Origin: Orobanche coerulescens
Taxonomy: Eukaryota > Streptophyta > Magnoliopsida > Lamiales > Orobanchaceae
Assembly (NCBI GenBank): GCA_033398695.1
Contig: CM065818.1
Location: forward strand, 33,814,001 to 33,878,000
Length of the DNA: 64,000 nt
Direction of reading: 5' to 3'
The notes below the pieces were generated by a model. It searched no databases and had not been told where the DNA came from. It saw only the letters and a list, made by a program, of their open reading frames with translations. The translations under genes and the position numbers were made by a program. Below, piece after piece: positions 42,920-53,066 of the stretch (positions are counted from its first letter, which is position 1; each line of letters opens with the position of its first letter).

Positions 42920-44126
42920 AGCGGGATCCTATAACGTCTATGCGTAGGTTCAAAAAAAATCCACGATCCCAGAAAGGACCCGGCAAGAAACTCGAGCGAT
43001 AAATCCTGTATCAGACTCGTCTTATAAGATCGCCTTCAAATGGAGATCGAAGTACTCATCCCTGCTCGTGTCCTGGGTGTGGTCCAGACAAGGAAGTCCA
43101 TGGATACAACACACCCTCTCTGGCTGCCTCTCCCGGTCAGATGTCTCTGCCCCATCTACTGGTGGAGTACTCTGTCGGCATCACTTCGACATTTTATGTG
43201 CCGACTCATGTGTAATTATTTTTCCAGCAGCCTTCTTCAACCTATCCATAATTTTCTCTCTCGGCTTCGGTACAAGCTCATCCTCCTTGTTCTTCACAAT
43301 TATTCGTATAGGCTTTATGAACTTAACATCATATGGCGAGCCATTCGCAAAACTCGGATAGTAGTACTCATCCTCATCCTCCTACAGATGCGGTAAAGAG
43401 GGAAGTACTTTGTGCTGCAAAAAAAGTCATTAAAACATACCATTAGAGTAAAATCACATGACGTTGAATTAATGAGTGAAGTCACAAGAAAATACATTTA
43501 TAAATTTACATACCTTTTTGTCTAAAAATGAGTGAAATCATATAATATCTTCCTCGTAGTCCACATCAAACACCCGGGTACTTGGATAGATTTATCTCGA
43601 ATTCCACACAATTCTCCTAATAAAAGAATCATCTCGTACGACCATATCTGTAAAGTCCAAACCCGACCATAGAAGTGATAATCCTTATGTTCTTGTCCCT
43701 TCTTCATGGCTCCATTTTCTATGTAGTAAGACAAAACCCAAAGCCATAAGAACCCCAAGAAAACATATCACACTGTTCGGAATCCTCAACTAATGCCCAT
43801 GCCCATGTTTCGATCATCATGCCGTCACGGAATAGGGTAAAGTAGTAGTATATCAGCAAATTGGCAACCTTCACATAATCTCTTATGTCTCTACCAAAAT
43901 CTCAAGAATTGAAATTCTTTCGCAGAACACTAACCTTAATATTTTTGCCATGGAGTATTCTGTGAAAAATACCGTCATACCGAAGGAGATGGTTGTCCTG
44001 TGGATGGAAGGTAGAGTTCCCAAAGTGCAGTCCAGTGATCATTGCAAAATCAGAGGCCATAAAATGAATGGTCCTCCTGCAAACCTGGAACCACGACTCG
44101 TCCGGGGGAATTTGATCACCCTCCAA
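42920..44126 (-). pseudogene. DUF1985-like 5' half of the Ulp1 MULE gene
   Basis: Read from 44126 downward: SWFQVCRRTIHFMASDFAMITGLHFGN resembles the DUF1985 domain found N-terminal to Ulp1 in plant MULE genes. It is followed by LIYYYFTLFRDGMMIETWA, FSWGSYGFGF (the usual FPWG-type motif) and YGRVWTLQIWSYEMI. Frames are broken by stops. The segment ends at the target duplication of array E (42915-42919, AGTGC), and its 3' half resumes at 20142. Plus-strand ORFs here are shadows. Confidence 0.7.
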
Positions 44127-44429
44127 CTAACGGGCAATCAAGTGATGTAGGGCAGAATTTGTACTCCCATTTCTCTAAACTTAATCAAACGCCCCAGGAC
44201 CCCCTCGGTCAAGCTCTCGATAGCTCGATCACCAATTGCAGAATTGTGGCTAATACTTCTTAGTGTCTCAATTATCTCTTAAAATACCGCCTCCCGAATA
44301 TAAAGATTGACTTGCTGTGTAACAAAGCACAATGTAGGTCTCTTTCATATGCAACTAGTCTGCAATATAGACATACTAAATCATAAGAAGAACCATGATA
44401 GAATGTCTAAGGAAACAAACAAAAAAGAC

Positions 44430-44765
44430 CACTGTCTTGCACACGATGGCATGCACACGATTGATGCCCGACGTGTGAAGACCATCGTGTGCAACACGAT
44501 GGCTCACACGATCGATGCCCGTCATGTGTAGACCATCGTGTGCAAGGCAGAAGCCTTTGGTCTTCTTGCCTACGATGGCTAACACGATCGATGCCCGTCG
44601 TGTGTAGACCATCGTGTAAAAGGCATATGGCTTTGGCCTTCTTGTCCACGATCGACGATCGTCGTCTGTAAACCATCGTGCCCACGAAAGACCATCGTGC
44701 ACACGATGGTGTCATCGTCTTCAGCACTATCGTGAGACGATGAACAACCGTCGTAGGTGCGACCG
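44430..44765. repeat. Cluster of direct and inverted ACACGATGG/CCATCGTGT repeats
   Basis: More than ten copies of a CACACGATGG-like word in both directions, with a ~75-bp direct unit (CGATCGATGCCCGTC then AGACCATCGTGT) seen near 44509 and 44585 and degenerate copies near 44460 and 44650. The style matches subterminal repeats of a DNA transposon (CACTA or MULE), but no clear terminus was found. ORFs here are chance products of the repeats. Confidence 0.6.
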
Positions 44766-44769
44766 TGTG

Positions 44770-45842
44770 TGACTAAATTACACTAACCGCCGGTTCATTG
44801 ACGAAAGCCTATTGGGTGTCACTATAATGTGAGGAACTTCTGTGGTGTTCGGATTCTCGGTCGTAGTCGGAGTTAGACATTCTCGTCGGCGATAGGTTTT
44901 GGTTGGGACGGTCGGGTTTTGCGACACATAGAGAGAGATTTTTTTTTGGACGAGAGAGAGGGGTTGTGGGGCCGATTGTTGTTTTATTAGTTTTCTATTT
45001 CTTTTTGGTTTTTTATCTTTTAGTAGTAGACTTAAGTGATCCCAAAAAAAAAATACTAGACTTAAGGGTAATAATATCTTTTAATACATTTTGGTATAAA
45101 AAACTTATACTATTATAAATGAAGATATATAACTTGTTACTTTTATGGCTTGATACTAAAAAAGATAAGCCCCTTTTGGCAATGTATTGGACTTTTTAAG
45201 ATAGTTTTAATATTTTATTATTATTTTATGTAGTTTATATTTAAAATATTTTAATTAAGAATTATTATACTTTATTATTATTATTATTATTTAACTGAAT
45301 TTAGTTAGAAATTATTATACATACGTATTATTATTACTACTATCACTATTATTTTTATTTTTGTGATATAAAAAATGTTATTGTCGTTGAATATATTGTT
45401 ATGTGATATTATTATTATTAATATTTTATATTAATATTATCAATAAAAGTATAATATTATTATTATTATTTTATATTAACATTATCAATAAAATTATGTC
45501 TAATTATTATTATTATTTTTGTTATTGTAATATAAATAACTTTACTGTTTTTATATATATTGTTATGTGATATTATTACTATTTTTCATATTCGTATTAT
45601 CAATAATAATATATAATATTAATATTACTAATTATTTTTGTTATTATTCAGTAACTTCAATTCAATTCCATTCAATTCAGTTTAATTCACTTCAGCATAA
45701 TTAAGTTTAATTCAATTGAGCAAAATTTAACTCAAAAGAACAAAACTTAACATATGTTGTTTGGTCTAAAGAAAAATAAAATTCCATAGTTGCCAACGAA
45801 ACTTCTTGTGGTATTTCATAAACCTTAGGAAATTAGACTGCC
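44770..45842. other. AT-rich non-coding DNA with TTA microsatellites
   Basis: No gene seen. 45180-45650 is dominated by (TTA)n and TATTAT runs. A TGTTATGTGATATTATTA segment followed by an AT-rich stretch occurs near 45398 and 45560, an imperfect tandem duplication. 45655-45730 has TTCAATTCAATT-type short repeats. It may be original intergenic DNA. Confidence 0.6.
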
Positions 45843-45858
45843 GGGTTTGTATAATCTT
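45843..45858. repeat. SINE target duplication, left copy
   Basis: GGGTTTGTATAATCTT, identical to 46304-46319 on the other side of the SINE. Confidence 0.9.
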
Positions 45859-46303
45859 TTTTTTTTGATAACTAGGTGATCCCAGCTTAGCCGGACTAAT
45901 CCTAGTCCCTCAATGAACCCACTCCTAACCCATTGAGAGAAGTAAATCGCGAGTCGCTCAAGCAATTCCAGGGTTCCCAATACCTTTTCTGTACACTTCT
46001 GTGCACAAGGAGAAGCCCTTAACTGATTAACAACGCCTCATGTTCCCAGCACAGTTCTCGGGAGAACAGCCACTAATTGGTCAGCACCTCCGGGTTCCCC
46101 GCAAGGAAATACTCCCACACTGCCGCTTGACGCGAGATTAAACATTGATTAGCAGTCGCTCGAGCTAGCCCCGGGGAGCTAGAGGATCATAAAGAGAAAA
46201 AACCTCCTCTTTCACCTCCTTGGTGGGAATTGAACCCATGACCTCCCAAATGAGTGTCTTTAAGGGTAGGTGTCCTACCCCTGGACCACCAACCAATTCC
46301 CTA
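45859..46303 (-). mobile_element. tRNA-derived SINE, ~445 bp
   Basis: On the minus strand the 5' end has a pol III A-box-like TGGTCCAGGGG (near 46285) and B-box GGTTCAATTCC (near 46225), spaced as in a tRNA gene. The body follows, and the 3' end is an A-run next to the target duplication (T-run at 45857-45866 on plus). Perfect 16-bp target duplications flank it. The motif AGTCGCTCRAGC occurs twice in the body, suggesting an internal duplication. Longer than most plant SINEs. Confidence 0.88.
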
Positions 46304-46319
46304 GGGTTTGTATAATCTT
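46304..46319. repeat. SINE target duplication, right copy
   Basis: GGGTTTGTATAATCTT, matching 45843-45858. Confidence 0.9.
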
Positions 46320-46396
46320 AGGATTATTGTTAGTGTTTTCTTTCCTTTTTTTTCCAAGTGTTGTGTATTCAATTGTTTTGGATTTTTTTGTCCCAA

Positions 46397-47334
46397 CTAG
46401 TGTCTTACACCCGTTCGATGCACGGCACACGAATTTGTAATTTTTTAAATTAAATTAATAATTGATATATTAAAACAACAAAAAGAAAAGAATTTAAAAT
46501 AAAAATATCATCATGAACCCATAACCATTACATAATATCATGTCCAAAAATTATTACAAATTTTGAAAACCTCCTTGTAAACAATGTTAGTAGTTTTATT
46601 GCTTAATTTTCCATTTTCATCACAAACTAACATCTTCAATCCACTTTTGTTAGTCACTCTAGAAATTTCCACATATAATCGTCCATGAGTAAATATCGGC
46701 GTCCTCAAAAATATTCCGACATGTGAAAGAGATTGTCCCTGACTTTTATTTATCGTCATAGCATAGAAACCATAAGAGGGAACTGTCTGCTTTGGAAACG
46801 GAAAGGCAATCTTGCATCAGAAGGAGTAAGAGTCAATCTAGGAAGGTAAACCATATCCCCTGCATTACTTCCCTCCAAAACTCTTGCTTGATGAACATAA
46901 GATCCCAACTTTGTAATAACTAATCTTGTTCCATTACACAGACCAGATGTATGATCAATATTTCGCAACAACATTACATGAGCACCAACCTACAGAAAAA
47001 TAACGATTAGTTTTCAATGCTATAAATAAACAATTTATAAAAAATAAAATTTATTTTCAATTGATGGTTGGGCACCCCAGAACACTTTATGCTATTTAAA
47101 TATTCTACAGAGTGCATTTGCCCAAATGCACTTATCCTCGATCCGTAGTAGCAATTGAATCTGCACTTAAATAATTTTTTTTCATCTGAAGCATGTGCGG
47201 ACACCATATACTCATTAATACGATCAACTTCATCTAAAATAGGTGCCAAAATTGCTCTTCCTTGCAAATATGATAAATCTCCATTGTGATCCCAAAACGA
47301 AGGATAAGTTGCATCCACAATAGAACGAATATAG
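46397..47334 (-). mobile_element. Helitron, 3' terminal part
   Basis: On the minus strand the sequence ends GCCGTGCATCGAACGG (short hairpin, CCGT/ACGG), then GTGTAAGACACTAG with T as the next base. This is the Helitron 3' signature (hairpin, CTAG, insertion before T). It encodes helicase remnants. It is cut at 47334 by element C, so the 5' part is not visible in the window. Confidence 0.8.
46538..47330 (-). pseudogene. Pif1-like helicase (Helitron RepHel C-terminal part)
   Basis: From 47330 downward: IVDATYPSFWDHNGDLSYLQ, RAILAPILDEVDRINEYM and EYLNSIKCSGVPNHQL; then MLLRNIDHTSGLCNGTRLVIT, GDMVYLPRLTLTPSDARLPF and RRQFP-like sequence; then MTINKSQGQSLSHVGIFLRT, FTHGRLYVEISRVT and GLKMLV. These are the last helicase motifs of Pif1/RepHel proteins, which unwind DNA in rolling-circle transposition. 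A frameshift at about 46756 and another break near 46980-47040 (possibly an intron-like insertion) interrupt it. The Walker A part lies upstream of the element C insertion and is missing. Confidence 0.85.
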
Positions 47335-47842
47335 TGTAATACCCATGATTTTCTCTTTCGGTAATTTTTCATTTTTGGCATTTTTCTGATTTCCAGAACT
47401 CGCTTGCGAGCGTTTTGACATTTTGATAATGTTTTGTTCTGCGTATTTGGTCGTCCAAGTTTTTTCGGGTTTGTTTTACTAGAATCCGTGTTTTGAGCGA
47501 CTTTTTCCGCTATTTGGTTCATTTCGTGTGATGGTGGTTTGAAGCTACAGTTTCGTATTTCCTATAAGTCCGTTTAACTTTGTTATACATGTTGTGAACT
47601 TTGGTTTGGTTGTTTGATGTCATATTGTGATGTTCGGACGTTTTGGGCTGTTTTGTTATTTCCCAAAGTTTGGGGGTAATTACTTCCATTGTCGTATTCT
47701 TGACCTTAGGGTAGTCGGAATCGTATTTTCTTTTAGCGCTTCGTATGCATGTCTTCGTATTACGTTGTTGTTGTCGTTTTGCGGTTTCATCGCGCTTGTA
47801 CTCGACGAGCTGAACATAGCAGTTTTGGAAATGCTAAGTGCC

Positions 47843-48158
47843 TTACGTACGATATGCGATGAGCATAACGTACATTAACATCATGCGCCTTACGTACGTT
47901 AAGCCCTACTCATAACGTACGTAAGGGTCTTCACAGTTCGGACAGTGAGTTCTGTCCATCGATTGCGCACGCTATGTAATAATCATAACATACGTTATTG
48001 GTATTTGTTACGTATGCTACGAGGCTTTGCTAACATACGTAAAGGACTTCAGGTAATCGGGCAATGAGCCAGGGATGGCTCTTACGTACGTAAGGGTTTA
48101 TACCTTACGTATGTTAATCTTGTAACGTACGTTAGGATGGTTACCTTAACGTACGTAA
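47843..48158 (+). promoter_or_regulatory. Palindrome array in U3 of LTR C: three tetrads, ~120-bp period
   Basis: TTACGTACGTAA-type sites start at 47843, 47866, 47890, 47913; 47963, 47986, 48008, 48031; and 48082, 48105, 48123, 48147. Spacings are 23, 24, 23 / 23, 22, 23 / 23, 18, 24, with 50-51 bp between tetrads. A GGACAG/CTGTCC inverted repeat (47940-47957) lies in the first spacer. TATA begins 13 bp after the last site. Confidence 0.85.
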
Positions 48159-49135
48159 ACTCAGTTTCCCTTATATAACTGGGGGTTGACCCAGATTGGG
48201 TCATTTCTTCCTCGTTCATTTTGCTGCGGTTTTGGGCGTCTTGGATGGCTAGGAATCGCGCTTCCAACAAGAGTTGATGACAATAATCATCTTTATGATT
48301 CTTTTTCGTGTGTAGTATCGTCTAATCCTTCTTGTTCCTTCGAATCTAAGGTAATCATCTTGTAAACCCTTCATTTATATTTCGTGAATCTTCAAGATTG
48401 GAGTTGTTCTTCGTGAATCGTGTTGTTGTATGTCATCAATAGTTTGTATTGATTCTACTCCTATGATTTGATTCGTATTTCTTGTCGTATTCGGGTTCGG
48501 GTGATGTTCTTGTTGTTCTTGAGGAAGTATTGAACCCTAAGTGTTTGATCTTTTGTTTCTACGAATTCTTGTTGGGAATTTCGTATATTTTCCATCCTCC
48601 TTGCGATCGACCTTTTAGTAATTATGTGGTTCTTGTGTTTTCGACCTACTTGGAGGAGTCGAGGGTTTCCGGTCAAGCTCTCCCGTTGCTTCGTGTGCTT
48701 TGGACTTGAGGCGAGTATCTCGTCCATATTCTTTATACTTTGAGAATGTGATGTGTCGTGAATTTAACGTGGACTTGTTAGTGATTGTATATTTAACCAT
48801 AACTTTCTTTCAAACGAATATGTGATTTCTATGAAAGTAAATTCGAACGTAAACTTGAGTTTTTTGTAGAATGATAACAACCATTTCATGTTATTTTGTG
48901 CTTAAAATGGATACTAGAAATGAGTAGTTATCCAACGAATTGTGGAATCGCGTAATACTTGTATTATTCGTTCGTTAGCTTTTTTCCTGAATGATGGTGT
49001 GCTGTGAATGTGTGCCTTTGTGGAAGTGATGATGCATTAACATATGTATTACGTGTTTGTGGTTGTGGTGAATATTGTACCTTTATTGTTGTGTATCTTA
49101 GTGAATTGAGATGTTATTTGGGTATGGACACATGT

Positions 49136-49480
49136 GGCCTCCGGCAGTGCGTGCTTGCGAGTACGGCCAGATGTTACGATTTGACCATAAGGTTATAAAT
49201 TTAGGTAGGTCTGGAGGGGGCTCCGAGAATCGTCACTTGCGAGTGCGATGTCATGATAACTTATGGGCGTGTTTGAATGATGTTATCCGGGTAGGGTCTC
49301 GTCGAGGCCTCCGGAGGCGCGTGCTTGCGAGTATGGCCAGACGTTACAATTTGGCCATAATGTTATCCAATCGGGTAGGTCTGGAGAGGGCTCTGAGAAT
49401 CGTCACTTGCGAGTGCGATGTCAAGATGACTTGTGTGTATGTTTGAGTTTGTTTATGATAGCTAATCCGGGTGGGTCCCG
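49136..49480 (+). repeat. ~170-bp tandem duplication in LTR C
   Basis: Two copies beginning GGCCTCCGG (49136 and about 49307), each with GTGCTTGCGAGTAYGGCCAG and CGTCACTTGCGAGTGCGATG. They differ at scattered bases. They lie in the R/U5 part. Confidence 0.75.
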
Positions 49481-50274
49481 TCGAGGCCACGAAGGCGATT
49501 TGGATGTTTGATTTGATATCTCTGAATTGTGAATGCTTGAATCTTGGATCCCGGTTATATTGGTGAATATAGTTTTGTCTTTGAGGCTTGGTTGAGAATT
49601 GAATCATTTATATGATTTTGAAAGAAAACCCCTTTTGAAAAAGAAGAAGTATAAATCTTTTCATGATTTTACACTAAGACCCCCAACATCTTCAATTATT
49701 ATTTTAAATGTGTTTTGAAGTTATTCTTATGATCCTTCCTAATGGAAACTATTTTCGAAAAGAATTTAGACTCGGGGATCGTGTTACTACCTTGTCGAAA
49801 GGTTATTTTCACAACGATTGTATTCTTGATGTATAATTGTATAGCTTGGTTACTTTCTAGCGATTTCCATCGCTAACCCCTCGTTGGGGATTATGTTATA
49901 CTTTTCAGGTATTCCGATTTAAGAGTGAGCAACCACAGGATCGATCGGCTTGGAGGATGATGTAATGCAGCGATACTAGTCACAGTTGTAGTCAGTTGTC
50001 CATCAGTGACCTAACGGTCCGAGTGTTTATTTCTAGTTTCTTTGTCATCCTTAAAAGTATGGACATGTTGTGTAAATTGTGATCGAGTTGTATTTTGGTT
50101 TATCAGTTGTACTGCTATGTTGTATTTTGAGAGACCTAATCAGTCTATGGTTTTACGTTTTGGTCGAGTTGACTACGTGTGGGTTTTGTTTTGTAGTTTC
50201 TTGCCTGGTAGACCCTTGCGGAAAGGGATCTACGGCATGTAATATCCCTGAGTAGATTGGGGGTGTTACGTAAA

Positions 50275-50288
50275 TAGTATCGGAGCTT
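50275..50288 (+). promoter_or_regulatory. Primer binding site of element C
   Basis: TAGTATCGGAGCTT: as in E but TGG is mutated to TAG. The spacer TAAA after the LTR is kept. Confidence 0.75.
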
Positions 50289-51940
50289 AGGTTTGTGAAA
50301 ACCTAGGCAATTGGGTCTAGTTAGGTCTTGTCGGAGTCGTGTCTTGTCATGTCACCCGGGTGAGCAATTGTGAACAAGAGTGATCATTGTGATCCGTTGT
50401 GATCAATGCAGCCATCATCTCCATGCGACCTGTGGACGTAAGTCTTCTGTTTTATGTGAGGTATTGGTATTTCATGATTTCCTGTATGTGCGATGATTGT
50501 GGTGCATAATTTTGCTTGTGTAGTGATGTGGAATGAAAATCCGTGTTTGATATTCGTGGCACACCGTTTGTGTTTGAGTTGAATGTATTGATGGTTGGAC
50601 ACCGGTTGGTACAATATGATGTGAAAACTGTAAACCTTAATGTGTCTCATAGAATGTATCAAGGGTAGAGTTCGTGAGGAACTCAGATGGATAGTTTTGA
50701 TGTATGTCTGAACTTGGTGTTCGCGAATTATATTTGGTTGGATTTATAATCTCGTTTGCCGATTGGACGGGTAGTTCCAGGTTCAATTGCTTTTGAATAG
50801 TTGTAATTATGTCCGTTGCGTGTATGTTTGAAAATAGTTTTCTTAATTATAATTATGAACTTGAGTATGTTTGTAAAAGAACCGATTTTTGAAAATATTT
50901 CGATGGTGCGGTTAATCAACAGTTTTGTATGGATTTTGAAATTGGTTAAACTTTGACGAGTTAGTCTTATATTTTCAAATGACACCTTCAGACGGTATCT
51001 GAATTAGGCGTTTTAAAGTATTTTGGATATTGTAAAATATTACCGTCATTTGGGTTATGATCGAAAGGATTTTGGAATTTATTTTGCAAAGATTCGAAAG
51101 TTTCTCTTCGAAACAGAACGGGATGGTGATGATTTCAAATTTCATTTTTTTACTGAGTTCTCTCCATTTTATGAGGAACGAAAAGTCTTCTAAAATATAT
51201 TTCACACTTTTTCGTGATTTTCAAAATAATAAATCCCTGATCCGTTTCACAAAGAATTGATAATTATAAGCATTTTTGTTGTTTGAGAGTGAAATTCCAT
51301 TTTTTTTATGTGTACATTCGGCAATTATGTTTGAAAGATACGTGTGCTGGATAATATCATTACTCGTGTTGATGATTCTCGAGTTGTGGTCATTAAACTA
51401 CTTTTCCATTACTCTTGTTAGAAAGTTTGAACTTTAATAAACTTCGGAAAATTCAGTGCTTTAACTCAAAGATTTTGACTTGAGATCTTCAAAAGTTCAA
51501 TTGAATTTGGATGTTCTTGATTATTGGAAAATCGATGAGTTTTGTCAACTTTAATATGGGAGTTTATGACTATTTTATGAGAGTTCAGTTCGATTCGAAA
51601 ATGGTGGTAACAGTTGAAAATGGTTCGAAACTTGAATGATATTGTCGTATATGCAGTGATAGCTGCACTTGATGCCTTGGGCATGTGTTGAATGTTTCAA
51701 GTGGTTTACCCATGTGCTTGATTCTAATTTGTGATGACTTGATAAATGTTGTTGTCAGAGATATTCATTTCTGAATCTATGAGAACTATTGGATATGAGT
51801 TTATTGTGTGAACACTCTATGATAACTCTTGTTAGCAAGAATATTTCTGTGCTTCGCAGTGTGTCTTGTATGAAACTCCTTTTGTGATTGGCGTTCTGTG
51901 TTGTTATATCTCGTTTTAACAAATGGTTGTTCATTTTAGT
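50289..51940 (+). other. Leader of element C (no gene)
   Basis: About 1.65 kb without a credible gene and with many ATGs. It ends TTCATTTTAG/T directly before the gag ATG at 51941, a splice-acceptor-like sequence. Confidence 0.7.
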
Positions 51941-52932
51941 ATGTCGAGGGCCAGAGGTCGGGGCCGTGGTAATCAGTCGCGCGATCAGAATCATGCTCCC
52001 GGTGGTGGTGTTGGTATTGGTGTTGCTACTATACTTCAACAGGTGACAGACCAGATGACTCATTTGACCCAGGCGGTTCAACGTAATACTGCTGTGACTG
52101 AGAACATCGGGCTGACTCAGTGGCTTAGAGAAGTGGTTCGTATGCGTCCTCCCTGTTTTGCGGGCGTAGGTGATACATTGGGATGGGATGGTTGGCTTTT
52201 CCAATTGGAAAAGATTTTCAAGGCGGTTGGTTGTCTAGAGGAATGGAGGATTCCTATCGCTCAGTTACATCTCGATAGTGATGCTGCTAATTGTTGGGAG
52301 GCCGTTGAGCCTCAGGATCATGCTGTTACTTGGGAAGAGTTCAAGAAGTTGATGGAACTGGAATTCTGTCGGGAGCCGATTGGAGAGTAGAGGACCCGAT
52401 ATTTTTGTCTAGCCAAGCCGCAGGATGTACCCATGTCGCAGGCTATTATTGATTATAGTCGACAACTCGCTTACATGAAAAGGCAGATGAGGACCGAGGA
52501 AGACAAAATTCGTCATTTTGGTATGCGGATGAGACCAGAGATTCGACAGTATATGTCGGTTTTCACTTGTGCTACTTTGAGAGAGTATCAGAATCGAGCC
52601 ATGGCATACGATATGGAATCGTTATCTACTGGCCTTTGCATGAGCCAAAGAGGCGGAGGAAGTCTGGAGATTTTTCGGATAGTGTGGGAGTCGGAACTTC
52701 TTCTCGTCGAGTTTCGCATAGTCCTACGGTGGAACCTTCATTTTCTTCGTTCGGTGGAACCAAGAATTCCAAGTCGTCTTCTTTGACTCCTAGTCAGACT
52801 GGGAGGTGTTTCAATTGCAACGTTGTGGGTCATGTGCAAGCTAATTGTCCTTCGCAACCGATTACTTATTATAACTGTGGACTCGAGGGCTACAGAGTTC
52901 AGTATTGTGAATTATTCCATGAAGTTTCCTAG
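51941..52932 (+). pseudogene. Gag of element C
   Basis: Starts MSRARGRGRGNQS. Capsid: RMRPPCFAGVGDTLGWDGWL, ANCWEAVEPQDHAVTW (the usual WW is CW), GMRMRPEIRQYMS and LREYQNRAMAYDM. Zinc knuckle CFNCNVVGHVQANC is intact; the second (YYNCGLEGYRVQYC) has lost its first Cys and its His. A TAG at 52388-52390 and a frameshift near 52620-52650 break the frame. Homologous to gags of A, D and E. No protease follows. Confidence 0.88.
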
Positions 52933-53051
52933 AATTGTGCTTCGGCATCGGTATCGGATCGATTTATCGGGAATGTTGAGATTCTGTCGTCTGTGCTTTG
53001 TTGTTTGTCACTTCACCCTTCTTTTTTTTAAGTTTCGGGACGAAACTTCTT

Positions 53052-53066
53052 TATAGAGGGGTAGAA
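53052..53066 (+). promoter_or_regulatory. Polypurine tract of element C
   Basis: TATAGAGGGGTAGAA before TGTAATACCC. The stem-loop AAGTTTCGGGACGAAACTT (53031-53049) lies just upstream. Confidence 0.8.

Larger units (their letters stand above)
47335..50270 (+). repeat. 5' LTR of element C
   Basis: 2936 bp from TGTAATACCC to GTGTTACG (last base changed from A). U3 palindromes at 47843-48158, TATA at 48172-48178, donor-like AAG/GTAATC at 48350/48351, and a ~170-bp tandem duplication at 49136-49480. No gene. Confidence 0.9.

Noticed and set aside
43040..43396. Plus-strand ORFs between 43040 and 43396
   Set aside because: Shadows of the minus-strand DUF1985/Ulp1 MULE gene.
44376..44727. Overlapping frames of 106-108 residues with repeated HDGL-type segments
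   Set aside because: Frames run through the inverted-repeat cluster and simply translate the repeats.
45180..45650. AT-rich tract as a replication origin or matrix attachment region
   Set aside because: Only base composition supports it; no specific motif or context was seen.
46205..46300. Functional tRNA gene on the minus strand
   Set aside because: A and B boxes are present, but the sequence is the head of a SINE with an A-tail and target duplications and does not fold as a complete tRNA by eye.
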